Shown here piece by piece: positions 17,362-24,518 of a DNA stretch of 64,000 nt. Made by a program: the position numbers and the translations under genes. The stretch lies in the NCBI RefSeq assembly GCF_000633535.1, contig NZ_AYMR01000009.1, positions 1 through 64,000 of the forward strand. The letters run 5' to 3'. Under the pieces are notes generated by a model, which saw nothing but the letters and a program-made list of their open reading frames with translations, was not told where the DNA came from and ran no database searches. This stretch comes from Leifsonia aquatica H1aii. GTDB lineage: Bacteria; Actinomycetota; Actinomycetes; Actinomycetales; Microbacteriaceae. The stretch's first letter is position 1; the number at the start of each line of letters is the position of its first letter.

Positions 17362-18174
17362 TCAGTAGCTCGCGGGAGCCGCGCCGTCGCCGTCGCGTGG
17401 GACGAACCGTTCGGCGAGTCCCTCCGAGGCCCGGGCCAGCAGCGTGACGTCGGAGCCGACCAGCAGGTAGGCGGCGCCGGCCTCGGCGTATCGGTCGGCC
17501 GTGGCGGGGTCGAACGCGTTCACGCCGACCGGCGTGCCGGCCGCGCGTCCCGCCGCGATGACGGACTCGACGGCGGCGACCACATCCAGGTGGTTCTGCT
17601 GTCCGAGCAGTCCCATCGAGGCGGCGAGGTCGGCGGGGCCGACGAGCAGGGCGTCCACGCCCTCCACCGCCGCGATGTCGCGCGCCACGGCCACGGCGGC
17701 GGCGGTCTCGATCTGGACCGTCAACGACACCAGATCGTTCGCGCGCGCGAGATAGTCCGGGATGCGGCTCCAGCGCGACGACCGGGCGAGGGCGCTGCCG
17801 ACACCGCGGACGCCGTGCGGCGGATAGCGCACGGCGCTGACCATCGCGGCCGCCTCCTCCGCGCTGTCGACCATCGGCACGAGGATGTTCTGGGCGCCCA
17901 GGTCGAGCAGTTGCTTGAGCACGACGGGGTCGCCGATCGGCGCGCGCACCACGGGGGTGACCGGGTAGGCGGCGACGGCCTGGAGGAGGGCGAGCACGGA
18001 CTCGAGTCCGACCGGGGAGTGCTCGCCGTCGATCACGACCAGGTCGGTGCCGCTGCCGGCGACGATCTCCGCGACCAGGGGGCTGCCGGAGCACACCCAC
18101 TGCCCGTACTGGACGCGGTCGGTGGAGCCCAGGCGATCCCGGAAGGTGGGTGCGGGGTTCAGACGAATCGGCAT
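17362..18174 (-). CDS. hpaI: HpcH/HpaI family aldolase
   Basis: A 270-residue class II (metal-dependent) pyruvate aldolase. It splits 4-hydroxy-2-oxoheptane-1,7-dioate into pyruvate and succinic semialdehyde, the last step of the homoprotocatechuate route. Signature stretches are VVIDGEHSP, HGVRGVG, VQIETAAA (metal Glu) and LLVGPADLAASMG (metal Asp). The ATG at 18174 has GGGAG 8 bases before it and lies 16 bases inside the end of hpaH, so the two are coupled. The family also includes aldolases for other sugar acids; the operon context decides. Confidence 0.88.
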   Translation of the reverse strand: MPIRLNPAPTFRDRLGSTDRVQYGQWVCSGSPLVAEIVAGSGTDLVVIDGEHSPVGLESVLALLQAVAAYPVTPVVRAPIGDPVVLKQLLDLGAQNILVPMVDSAEEAAAMVSAVRYPPHGVRGVGSALARSSRWSRIPDYLARANDLVSLTVQIETAAAVAVARDIAAVEGVDALLVGPADLAASMGLLGQQNHLDVVAAVESVIAAGRAAGTPVGVNAFDPATADRYAEAGAAYLLVGSDVTLLARASEGLAERFVPRDGDGAAPASY

Positions 18175-18944
18175 GTGACGGCTCCCAGGGTTCCGTAGTC
18201 GGCGTGGACGGTGTCGCCGCGCTCCACCCACATCGGGCGGGTGAAGGAGCCGGCGAGCACGATGTCCCCGGACTCCAGTCGTGATCCGTGCTGGGCGAGC
18301 TTGTTCGCCAGCCAGACCACGCCGTTGGCGGGGTGGTCGAGCACGGCGGCGGCGACGCCGGACTCCTCGATGGTCTCGTTGCGGTAGAGCAGGGCGCCGA
18401 CCCAGCGCAGGTCGACCGCGTCGACGGCGACGGGACGGCCTCCGACGACCATGCCGCCCATCGCCGCGTTGTCCGAGATCGTGTCGACGATCGTCCGGCC
18501 CTGCATCTCGATCCGCGACGAGAGGATCTCGAGCGCAGGGACCACGTATTTCGTGGCGTCGAGCACGTCGTAGAGCGTGACGTGCGGTCCTTCCAGCGGC
18601 CGGGCGAGCACGAACGCGAGCTCGACCTCGATGCGCACGTTGGAGTACTGGTCGAAGGGGATGACGGAGCCGCTCTCGTGCACCATGTCGGCGAAGATCG
18701 CGCCGTAGTCGGGCTCGGTGATGCCGGTCGCCTGCTGCATCACCTTGGAGGTGAGCCCGATCTTGCGGCCGACCAGTCTGCGGCCCGCGGACAGTCCGCG
18801 CTCGACCCAGACCTTCTGCACCGCGTAGGAGTCCTCGACCGTCATCCCGGGGTACCGGGCGGTGAGCAGGGGGATGGTCGTGCGGTCGCGTTCGGCGGTC
18901 GCGAGCTCGTCGGCGATGGCCTGGATCGTGGGGGTGTCGAGCAC
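18159..18944 (-). CDS. hpaH: 2-oxo-hept-4-ene-1,7-dioate hydratase
   Basis: A 261-residue hydratase of the MhpD/HpaH group (FAH-like fold). It adds water to the ring-cleavage product before HpaI. Conserved blocks are GRKIGLTSKVMQQATGITEPD, VEVELAFVL-type (EVELAFVLARPL) with metal-binding Glu residues, and VVPALEILSSRI. The GTG at 18944 is preceded by AAGGGAG. First gene of the hpa operon, divergent from the ABC transporter operon; a GntR site lies 51 bases upstream. Confidence 0.9.
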   Translation of the reverse strand: MLDTPTIQAIADELATAERDRTTIPLLTARYPGMTVEDSYAVQKVWVERGLSAGRRLVGRKIGLTSKVMQQATGITEPDYGAIFADMVHESGSVIPFDQYSNVRIEVELAFVLARPLEGPHVTLYDVLDATKYVVPALEILSSRIEMQGRTIVDTISDNAAMGGMVVGGRPVAVDAVDLRWVGALLYRNETIEESGVAAAVLDHPANGVVWLANKLAQHGSRLESGDIVLAGSFTRPMWVERGDTVHADYGTLGAVTCRFV

Positions 18945-18994
18945 CGCGGGCGCTCCCTTCGACGTCGGAGGAGGACCGTTCGGACCCCGTCTGG

Positions 18995-19006
18995 ATCGTA
19001 TATCAT
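18995..19006. promoter_or_regulatory. Candidate GntR operator before hpaH
   Basis: ATCGTATATCAT (ATGATATACGAT on the other strand) lies 51 bases upstream of the hpaH start. It shares ten of twelve bases with the site at 17216-17227. Two matching sites in front of the two leftward transcription units of one pathway suggest control by the GntR protein encoded at 15035-15724. Confidence 0.6.
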
Positions 19007-19113
19007 CCGGGTCGCCACCGTCAGGGGCCGTGCGCGCCGCGGCAACGCCGGTGCGTGGATTTCCTGTTGGACCCCGGTCGTGTCAGGCTTCTCCCGTTGT
19101 TTTTCTCCGCTAG

Positions 19114-19145
19114 TTGCCTTTCTTGTCAACAACTGTAGAATTACC
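19114..19145 (+). promoter_or_regulatory. Promoter and TGTAGAA element of the ABC-sulfatase operon
   Basis: A -35 like TTGCCT (19114-19119) and -10 TAGAAT (19136-19141) are 16 bp apart. The -10 is embedded in a 22-base element (19124-19145) of the form GTCAAC-N4-TGTAGAAT-N-ACC, which is 17/22 identical to the element at 33698-33719 read on the minus strand. Confidence 0.6.
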
Positions 19146-19245
19146 GCCACGACACAGCGGAGTGTCAGCCGTACCCCGGTCGACGACCGTCTCCACTGTG
19201 CTGTTTCGAGTTCCACACCCACCTTGCGAACCGAGAGAAGACAAG

Positions 19246-20769
19246 ATGAAGAAGGCATTGATCGCGGTGGCCCTGGCCGCCGCGACCGCCCTGGCGCTCA
19301 GCGCCTGCGGCTCCGGGGGAAGCGACACGAAATCCACCACAGGTGCGGCCGGGGGGCCGCTCAACATCGGCAACTTCGCCGACGTCACCAGCTGGGACCC
19401 CTCCCTGGCCGACATCGGGTTCGACGGTCCGTACCTCTCGGCCGTCTACGACCCGCTGGTCGCCGTCGACGGCGACGGCAAGCCCGTTCCGGCCCTCGCC
19501 ACAGCATGGAAGGTCTCGGACGACTACAAGACGGTCACCTTCACCCTCCGCAGCGGCGTGAAGTTCTCCGACGGGGAGGCGTTCGACGCGGACGCCGCCG
19601 TGAAGAGCCTGGACTACCTGAAGCAGGGCGCGCGCAGCGGCGAGGCCTACGCGAGCGTCGAGAAGTTCGAGGCGGTCGACCCCACCACGGTCCGCTTCGA
19701 CCTGAAGGAGCGCGACGACACCCTGCTGTACTTCATGGGGATCGGCCGCAGCTACATGATGGCGCCCAAGGCGATCGCCGCCGGCACCCTCGCGAAGGAG
19801 CCCGTCGGCTCCGGCCCGTACACGCTCGCCTCGACCAGCGTGGCCGGCTCCGAGTACCACTTCACCAAGGTGAAGAACCACTGGGACGCGAAGCAGTTCC
19901 CGTTCGACCCGCTCGCGATCTATCCGATCCAGGATGCGACCGCACGGGACAACGCGATGCTCTCCGGCCAGATCAACCTCAACTACGCGGACGACACCGC
20001 CCTCAAGCAGGCCGGCGAGAACAGCTGGAACGTGGCCGCGAAGGTCTCGGGCTGGGTCGGCCTGCAGTTCACCGACCGGGCGGGGGAGAAGTTCAAGCCG
20101 CTCGGTGACGTGAAGGTCCGCCAGGCGCTCAACTACGCCTTCGACGGCGCGAGCATCCTGAAGTCCGTCGGCAACGGCGCTGGCAAGGTCTCCAACCAGG
20201 TCTTCCCGGCCGGCCTGCCCGGCAACGTCGCCGCCCTGAACGACATGTACAAGACCAGCATCAGCAAGGCCAAGTCGCTGCTGGCGGAGGCCGGCTACCC
20301 GAACGGCTTCGAGCTGCACATGCCGATGTCCCAGGTCTTCCAGGTCTGGCAGCCCGTGGCCGACCAGGTCTTCAAGGAGCTCGGCATCACGGTCACCTGG
20401 GACGACATGCAGTACATGGACTACCAGAAGAACGCCCCGACCTACCCGATGTTCGTCGCCTTCCTCTCGATGGACGCCAACCCGGTGGCCACCGTCCAGC
20501 GGATGATCAACCTGCCGCAGTGGTACAACCCGACCCCGGAGGTCGACCAGTTCCCCGACGTGCAGGCGGCCGTGCAGAAGGTGCTCGTCGCCGACCCGAG
20601 CGATCAGGAGGCCCAGATCGAGGCCCTCAACACGCTCGTCACCGAGAAGGCGTGGTTCTCCGTCTGGTACCAGGCGAACAACAGCTACGTCAGCACCGCG
20701 AGCATCCAGGTCACCCCGGTGGTCGGGATGATGTTCCCCACCCTGCGGCAGATCGCCGTCAAGGGGTGA
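19246..20769 (+). CDS. ABC transporter substrate-binding lipoprotein (family 5)
   Basis: A 507-residue peptide/nickel-type (SBP_bac_5) binding protein anchored outside the membrane. The signal peptide ends in a lipobox ALSAC with Cys21. The family signature is seen in LATAWKVSDDYKTVTFTLRS and VRQALNYAFDGASI. Such proteins bind peptides but also many oligosaccharides, opines and small organic compounds, so peptide specificity is not implied. The ATG at 19246 is preceded by GAGAGAAG; an upstream in-frame start at 19114 would destroy the signal peptide. First gene of a five-gene operon. Confidence 0.92.
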   Translation: MKKALIAVALAAATALALSACGSGGSDTKSTTGAAGGPLNIGNFADVTSWDPSLADIGFDGPYLSAVYDPLVAVDGDGKPVPALATAWKVSDDYKTVTFTLRSGVKFSDGEAFDADAAVKSLDYLKQGARSGEAYASVEKFEAVDPTTVRFDLKERDDTLLYFMGIGRSYMMAPKAIAAGTLAKEPVGSGPYTLASTSVAGSEYHFTKVKNHWDAKQFPFDPLAIYPIQDATARDNAMLSGQINLNYADDTALKQAGENSWNVAAKVSGWVGLQFTDRAGEKFKPLGDVKVRQALNYAFDGASILKSVGNGAGKVSNQVFPAGLPGNVAALNDMYKTSISKAKSLLAEAGYPNGFELHMPMSQVFQVWQPVADQVFKELGITVTWDDMQYMDYQKNAPTYPMFVAFLSMDANPVATVQRMINLPQWYNPTPEVDQFPDVQAAVQKVLVADPSDQEAQIEALNTLVTEKAWFSVWYQANNSYVSTASIQVTPVVGMMFPTLRQIAVKG

Positions 20770-20851
20770 TCCCCTCGGCGGGCCGCGCAGCCGGCGCGGC
20801 CCGCCGCCTCCCCTCTCCACCGCTCCCACCGGCATCGACAGGAACCCCCAC

Positions 20852-21793
20852 ATGATCAGATTCACGGTCAAGAGGCTCGTCTCGGGCGTGATCCTCCTGG
20901 TCGCCGTCTCCGTCGGCACCTTCTTCCTCGCCCACCTCGCGATCGGCGATCCCACCGCCGGACTGCTCGGCAGCGCCGCCACACCGGCCCAGCAGGCCGC
21001 CCTCGCGGCCAAGATCGGCACGGACCGGCCGCTCCTGGTGCAGTTCTGGGACTGGGCGAGCCATCTCGCCGTCGGCGACTTCGGCACCTCGTGGCGCAAC
21101 TTCCAGCCGGTCGGCGCACAGATCGCCCTCAAGCTGCCGGTGACCCTCTCGGTCGTCACGGCCGCCACCCTGCTCTCGGCCCTGTTCGGGGCCCTGTTCG
21201 GCATCGCTGCCGGCCTGCGCCCGGGCAGCATCCTCGACAAGGTCGTCAAGGCGGCCTCGGTCGTCCTGTTCGCGCTCCCCGGCTTCTGGGTGAGCCTCGT
21301 CCTCGTGATCTGGTTCGCCGTCAACCTCAAGTGGTTCCCGGCCGTGGGCTACGTGCAGCCGGCGGTGAGCGTGGAGGGCTGGCTGCGATCGATCACCCTG
21401 CCGGCCATCGCCCTCTCGCTCGGCGCCATCGTCATGATCGCCGAGCAGCTGCGCAACGCCATCATCGCCGCCAACGGCCAGGACTACGTGCGCACCCTGC
21501 GCAGCCGCGGGCTCTCCCAGCCGCGCGTGGTCGTGCACCTGGTGCGCAACGCGGCGCCGGCCTCCCTCACGGTGCTCGCCCTCATGTTCGTCGGTCTGCT
21601 CGGCGGCGCGATCGTGGTCGAGCAGATCTTCTCCCTGCCGGGGATCGGCGCCCTCACCTCGGGCTCCTCCCAGAACGGCGACATCCCCATCCTGCTCGGC
21701 ATCACCGTCATCACGGTCATCTTCGTCGTGATCGTGAACTTCCTCCTCGACGTGGCGCTCGGCTGGATCAACCCGAAGGCGCGTGTGCAATGA
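20852..21793 (+). CDS. ABC transporter permease (DppB type)
   Basis: A 313-residue integral membrane protein with six predicted segments, beginning MIRFTVKRLVSGVILLVAVS as usual for DppB/OppB. The ATPase-coupling loop is in QDYVRTLRSRGLSQPRVVVH. It forms the channel with the permease half of the next gene, which it overlaps by 4 bases (ATGA). The ATG at 20852 follows AGGAACC. Confidence 0.92.
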   Translation: MIRFTVKRLVSGVILLVAVSVGTFFLAHLAIGDPTAGLLGSAATPAQQAALAAKIGTDRPLLVQFWDWASHLAVGDFGTSWRNFQPVGAQIALKLPVTLSVVTAATLLSALFGALFGIAAGLRPGSILDKVVKAASVVLFALPGFWVSLVLVIWFAVNLKWFPAVGYVQPAVSVEGWLRSITLPAIALSLGAIVMIAEQLRNAIIAANGQDYVRTLRSRGLSQPRVVVHLVRNAAPASLTVLALMFVGLLGGAIVVEQIFSLPGIGALTSGSSQNGDIPILLGITVITVIFVVIVNFLLDVALGWINPKARVQ

Positions 21794-23649
21794 CGGCGAC
21801 CGACGTTCTCCTCGACCCGCAGCAGTCCGCGACGGCGGCGGGGACCCCGCGCCGCGGCTCCACCGTCGTCCGGCTGCTGAAGCGGCCGGCGGGCGCGGTC
21901 TCGGCCGCCATCCTGCTGCTCGTGCTGCTGGTGGCCGTGCTCGCCCCGCTGCTGGCCCCGCACGACCCGAACTTCGTCGATCTGGCGATCACGAAGGCCC
22001 CGCCCAGCGCGGCGCACCCGCTCGGCGGCGACAGCGCCGGCCGGGATGTGCTCAGCCGCCTGATCTGGGGCACCCAGTCCACGCTCTGGGGTGCGTTCGT
22101 GACGATCTTCGTCGCCGTGGTGATCGGCGTGCCCGCCGGTCTCGCCGCCGGCTACTTCGGCCGCTCCTTCGACCGCATCGCCACCTGGGTGAGCGACGCC
22201 CTGCAGGCCGTGCCCGCCATGATCATGCTGCTGATCGTCGCCGCGGGCACCCGCAACGACTTCACGGTGCTGATGGCCACGCTCGGCGTGTTCATGGCGC
22301 CCGGCTACTTCCGTCTCACCCGCTCGACCGTGCTGGCCGTGCGCAACGAGCCGTACGTCGACGCCGCCCGCGTCTCGGGACTGGGCGATGCGCGCATCCT
22401 GTCGCGGCACATCGTCAAAGCGGTCTACGCGCCGGTCATCATCCAGACCGCCCTCACGGCCGGCCTGGCGATGGGCATGCAGGCGGGCCTGCAGTTCCTC
22501 GGCATCGGCGGGGCCCGCACCCCGGGCTGGGGCGCCATGATGAACGAGGGCTTCCGCACCATGCTCACCAGCCCGCTCCTGCTGCTGTGGCCGTCGCTCG
22601 CCCTCGGGATCACCATCGCGGCGCTCGCGGTGCTCGGCTCGACGCTCGCCGACGTGGTGACCGTGAGGACGCCGGTGGCGCGACGCCGTCGCCGGGCGCG
22701 GGCCTCCGTGTCCGGCTCGGCCTCTGCGTCGGCGGAACCCGCGGCGGTGACCGCCTCGACCGGCTCGGTCGCCCACCGGTCGCGGGACTCGGCGGTGCAG
22801 ATCTCCAACCTGCACGTGAGCTACGCGACGCCGGACGGCGGCGAGGTGGAGGTCGTGCACGGCATCACCCTCGACGTCGCCCCGGGCGAGGTGCTGGGCA
22901 TCGTGGGCGAGTCGGGTTCCGGCAAGTCGCAGACGGTCTTCAGCATCCTGGACCTGCTGCCCGCCGGCGGCGAGTGCACCGCCGACGCGATCTGGATCGG
23001 CGGACGCGACGTGACCCGGCTCGGCCACCGCGAGCGGCAGCACCTGCTCGGGCACGAGGTCGGTTACATCCCGCAGGAGCCGATGTCGAACCTCGACCCC
23101 TCGTTCACCGTCGGGCACCAGCTCATCGAGCCGCTGCGCGCCGTGCACAAGCTGTCCCGGTCCGCAGCGCGGGCGCGAGCGCTGGAGATGCTCGAGAAGG
23201 TCGGCATCGTCGACCCGCCCCGGGTGATGAAGTCCTACCCGCATCAGCTCTCCGGCGGCATGGCCCAGCGGGTGCTGATCGCCGGCGCGATCGCGGGCAA
23301 GCCGTCGGTGCTGGTCGCCGACGAGCCGACGACCGCGCTCGACGTGACGGTGCAGGCCGAGGTGCTGGAGCTGCTGCGCGAGCTGCAGCAGGAGTACCGG
23401 ATGGCCTTGGTCATCGTCACGCACAACTTCGGTGTCGTCGCCGACATCTGCGACCGCGTCGTGGTGATGCGCGACGGCGCGATCGTCGAGATCGGGGCGG
23501 TGGACCGCATCTTCGCCCGACCGACCAGCGACTACACCCGCGAGCTCATCGCGGCCTCGCTCGACGGCGCCGAGAGCCGCGCCCAGCTCGACGCCGCCGC
23601 CCTCGACGCCCCCGACGCCCCCGACACGCGAAAGGCGGTGCTGGCATGA
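21790..23649 (+). CDS. ABC transporter permease-ATPase fusion (DppC-DppD type)
   Basis: A 619-residue fusion. Residues about 1-300 are a DppC-type permease with six membrane segments and the coupling loop EPYVDAARVSGLGDARIL. A basic and serine-rich linker (about 300-335) leads to an ATPase with Walker A GESGSGKS (near residue 375), signature LSGGMAQRV and Walker B VLVADEPTTALD. This gene architecture is known from other actinobacteria, so it is probably intact, not a frameshift artefact. Its stop overlaps the next start by 4 bases. Confidence 0.92.
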   Translation: MTATDVLLDPQQSATAAGTPRRGSTVVRLLKRPAGAVSAAILLLVLLVAVLAPLLAPHDPNFVDLAITKAPPSAAHPLGGDSAGRDVLSRLIWGTQSTLWGAFVTIFVAVVIGVPAGLAAGYFGRSFDRIATWVSDALQAVPAMIMLLIVAAGTRNDFTVLMATLGVFMAPGYFRLTRSTVLAVRNEPYVDAARVSGLGDARILSRHIVKAVYAPVIIQTALTAGLAMGMQAGLQFLGIGGARTPGWGAMMNEGFRTMLTSPLLLLWPSLALGITIAALAVLGSTLADVVTVRTPVARRRRRARASVSGSASASAEPAAVTASTGSVAHRSRDSAVQISNLHVSYATPDGGEVEVVHGITLDVAPGEVLGIVGESGSGKSQTVFSILDLLPAGGECTADAIWIGGRDVTRLGHRERQHLLGHEVGYIPQEPMSNLDPSFTVGHQLIEPLRAVHKLSRSAARARALEMLEKVGIVDPPRVMKSYPHQLSGGMAQRVLIAGAIAGKPSVLVADEPTTALDVTVQAEVLELLRELQQEYRMALVIVTHNFGVVADICDRVVVMRDGAIVEIGAVDRIFARPTSDYTRELIAASLDGAESRAQLDAAALDAPDAPDTRKAVLA

Positions 23650-24518
23650 CCGCCGCATCCTCCACCCCACCCGTCGGCGACGCGGCTTCCGGCGGCGTCG
23701 CGCCCCTGCTCCGCGCGTCGGACGTGGTCGTCGACTACGGTCAGCGCCGCGGGTCCTTCCGTGCGCTGAAGGAGGTCTCGATCGACGTGGGCGCCGGCGA
23801 GTGCGTCGGGCTGGTCGGCGAGTCCGGCTCCGGGAAGTCGACGCTGGGCAAGGCGATCCTCGGCCTCGTCCCCGTCACGAGCGGGACGATCACGTTCGAC
23901 GGGCGCGACATCACCCACCTCGCGGGTGCGAAGCGCCGGGCGCTGGCATCGAGCATCCAGGTGGTGTTCCAGGATCCGTACGGCTCGCTCAACCCGGGGA
24001 TGACGATCGGCGAGATCCTCGCCGAGCCGCTCACCACCGCGGGTGCGGGCCGGCGCGCGGCACGGGCGACGGTGCAGGAGATGCTCGACCGGGTCAAGCT
24101 GCCCGTGGCGGTGGTGGACCGGTACCCCAAGGAGTTCTCCGGCGGCCAGCGCCAGCGGATCGCCATCGCCCGTGCGCTCGTGCGCAAGCCGCGGCTGATC
24201 GTCTGCGACGAGCCCGTCAGCGCCCTCGACCTGACCACCCAGGCGACCATCATCGACCTGTTCATCGAATTGCAGCGCGACACCGGGGTCTCGTACCTGT
24301 TCGTCTCGCACGACCTCGGGGTGGTGCGCCGGATCTGTCATCGCGTCGCCGTGATGTACCACGGTGAGATCGTGGAGACCGGCGACGGCGAGCAGATCAC
24401 GCGCGACCCGCAGCACCCCTACTCCCGCCGCCTCCTGACGGCCTCGCCGATCGCGGACCCGGCCAAGCAGGCCGAGCGCCGGGCGGCCTGGCTGCAGCTG
24501 CGGGAGCCGGCGGCGTGA
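23646..24518 (+). CDS. ABC transporter ATP-binding protein (DppF type)
   Basis: A 290-residue cytoplasmic ATPase. Walker A is GESGSGKS, the Q-loop lies in VVFQDPYGSLNPGMTIGEILAEPL, the signature is FSGGQRQRIAIARAL and Walker B is LIVCDEPVSALD. The C-terminal HPYSRRLLTASP is typical of oligopeptide-type ATPases. It pairs with the ATPase half of the preceding fusion protein. The stop overlaps the sulfatase GTG by 4 bases. Confidence 0.92.
   Translation: MTAASSTPPVGDAASGGVAPLLRASDVVVDYGQRRGSFRALKEVSIDVGAGECVGLVGESGSGKSTLGKAILGLVPVTSGTITFDGRDITHLAGAKRRALASSIQVVFQDPYGSLNPGMTIGEILAEPLTTAGAGRRAARATVQEMLDRVKLPVAVVDRYPKEFSGGQRQRIAIARALVRKPRLIVCDEPVSALDLTTQATIIDLFIELQRDTGVSYLFVSHDLGVVRRICHRVAVMYHGEIVETGDGEQITRDPQHPYSRRLLTASPIADPAKQAERRAAWLQLREPAA

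Larger units (their letters stand above)
18945..19245. other. Divergent promoter region (hpa operon / ABC-sulfatase operon)
   Basis: This 301-base stretch carries no gene that I can support. It holds the GntR-like site at 18995-19006 for the leftward hpa operon and a TGTAGAA-type promoter element at 19114-19145 for the rightward transporter operon. About 100 bases of untranslated leader follow before 19246, with no clear riboswitch fold. A ribosome site GAGAGAAG lies just before the start. Confidence 0.7.

Noticed and set aside
18945-19245. Riboswitch in the leader of the ABC-sulfatase operon
   Set aside because: The leader of about 100 bases has no recognisable aptamer core or terminator-antiterminator pair.
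21790-23649. Permease-ATPase fusion as a frameshift or sequencing error
   Set aside because: The joint is a coding linker with no stop in frame, and the same fusion occurs in other actinobacterial peptide-type importers.
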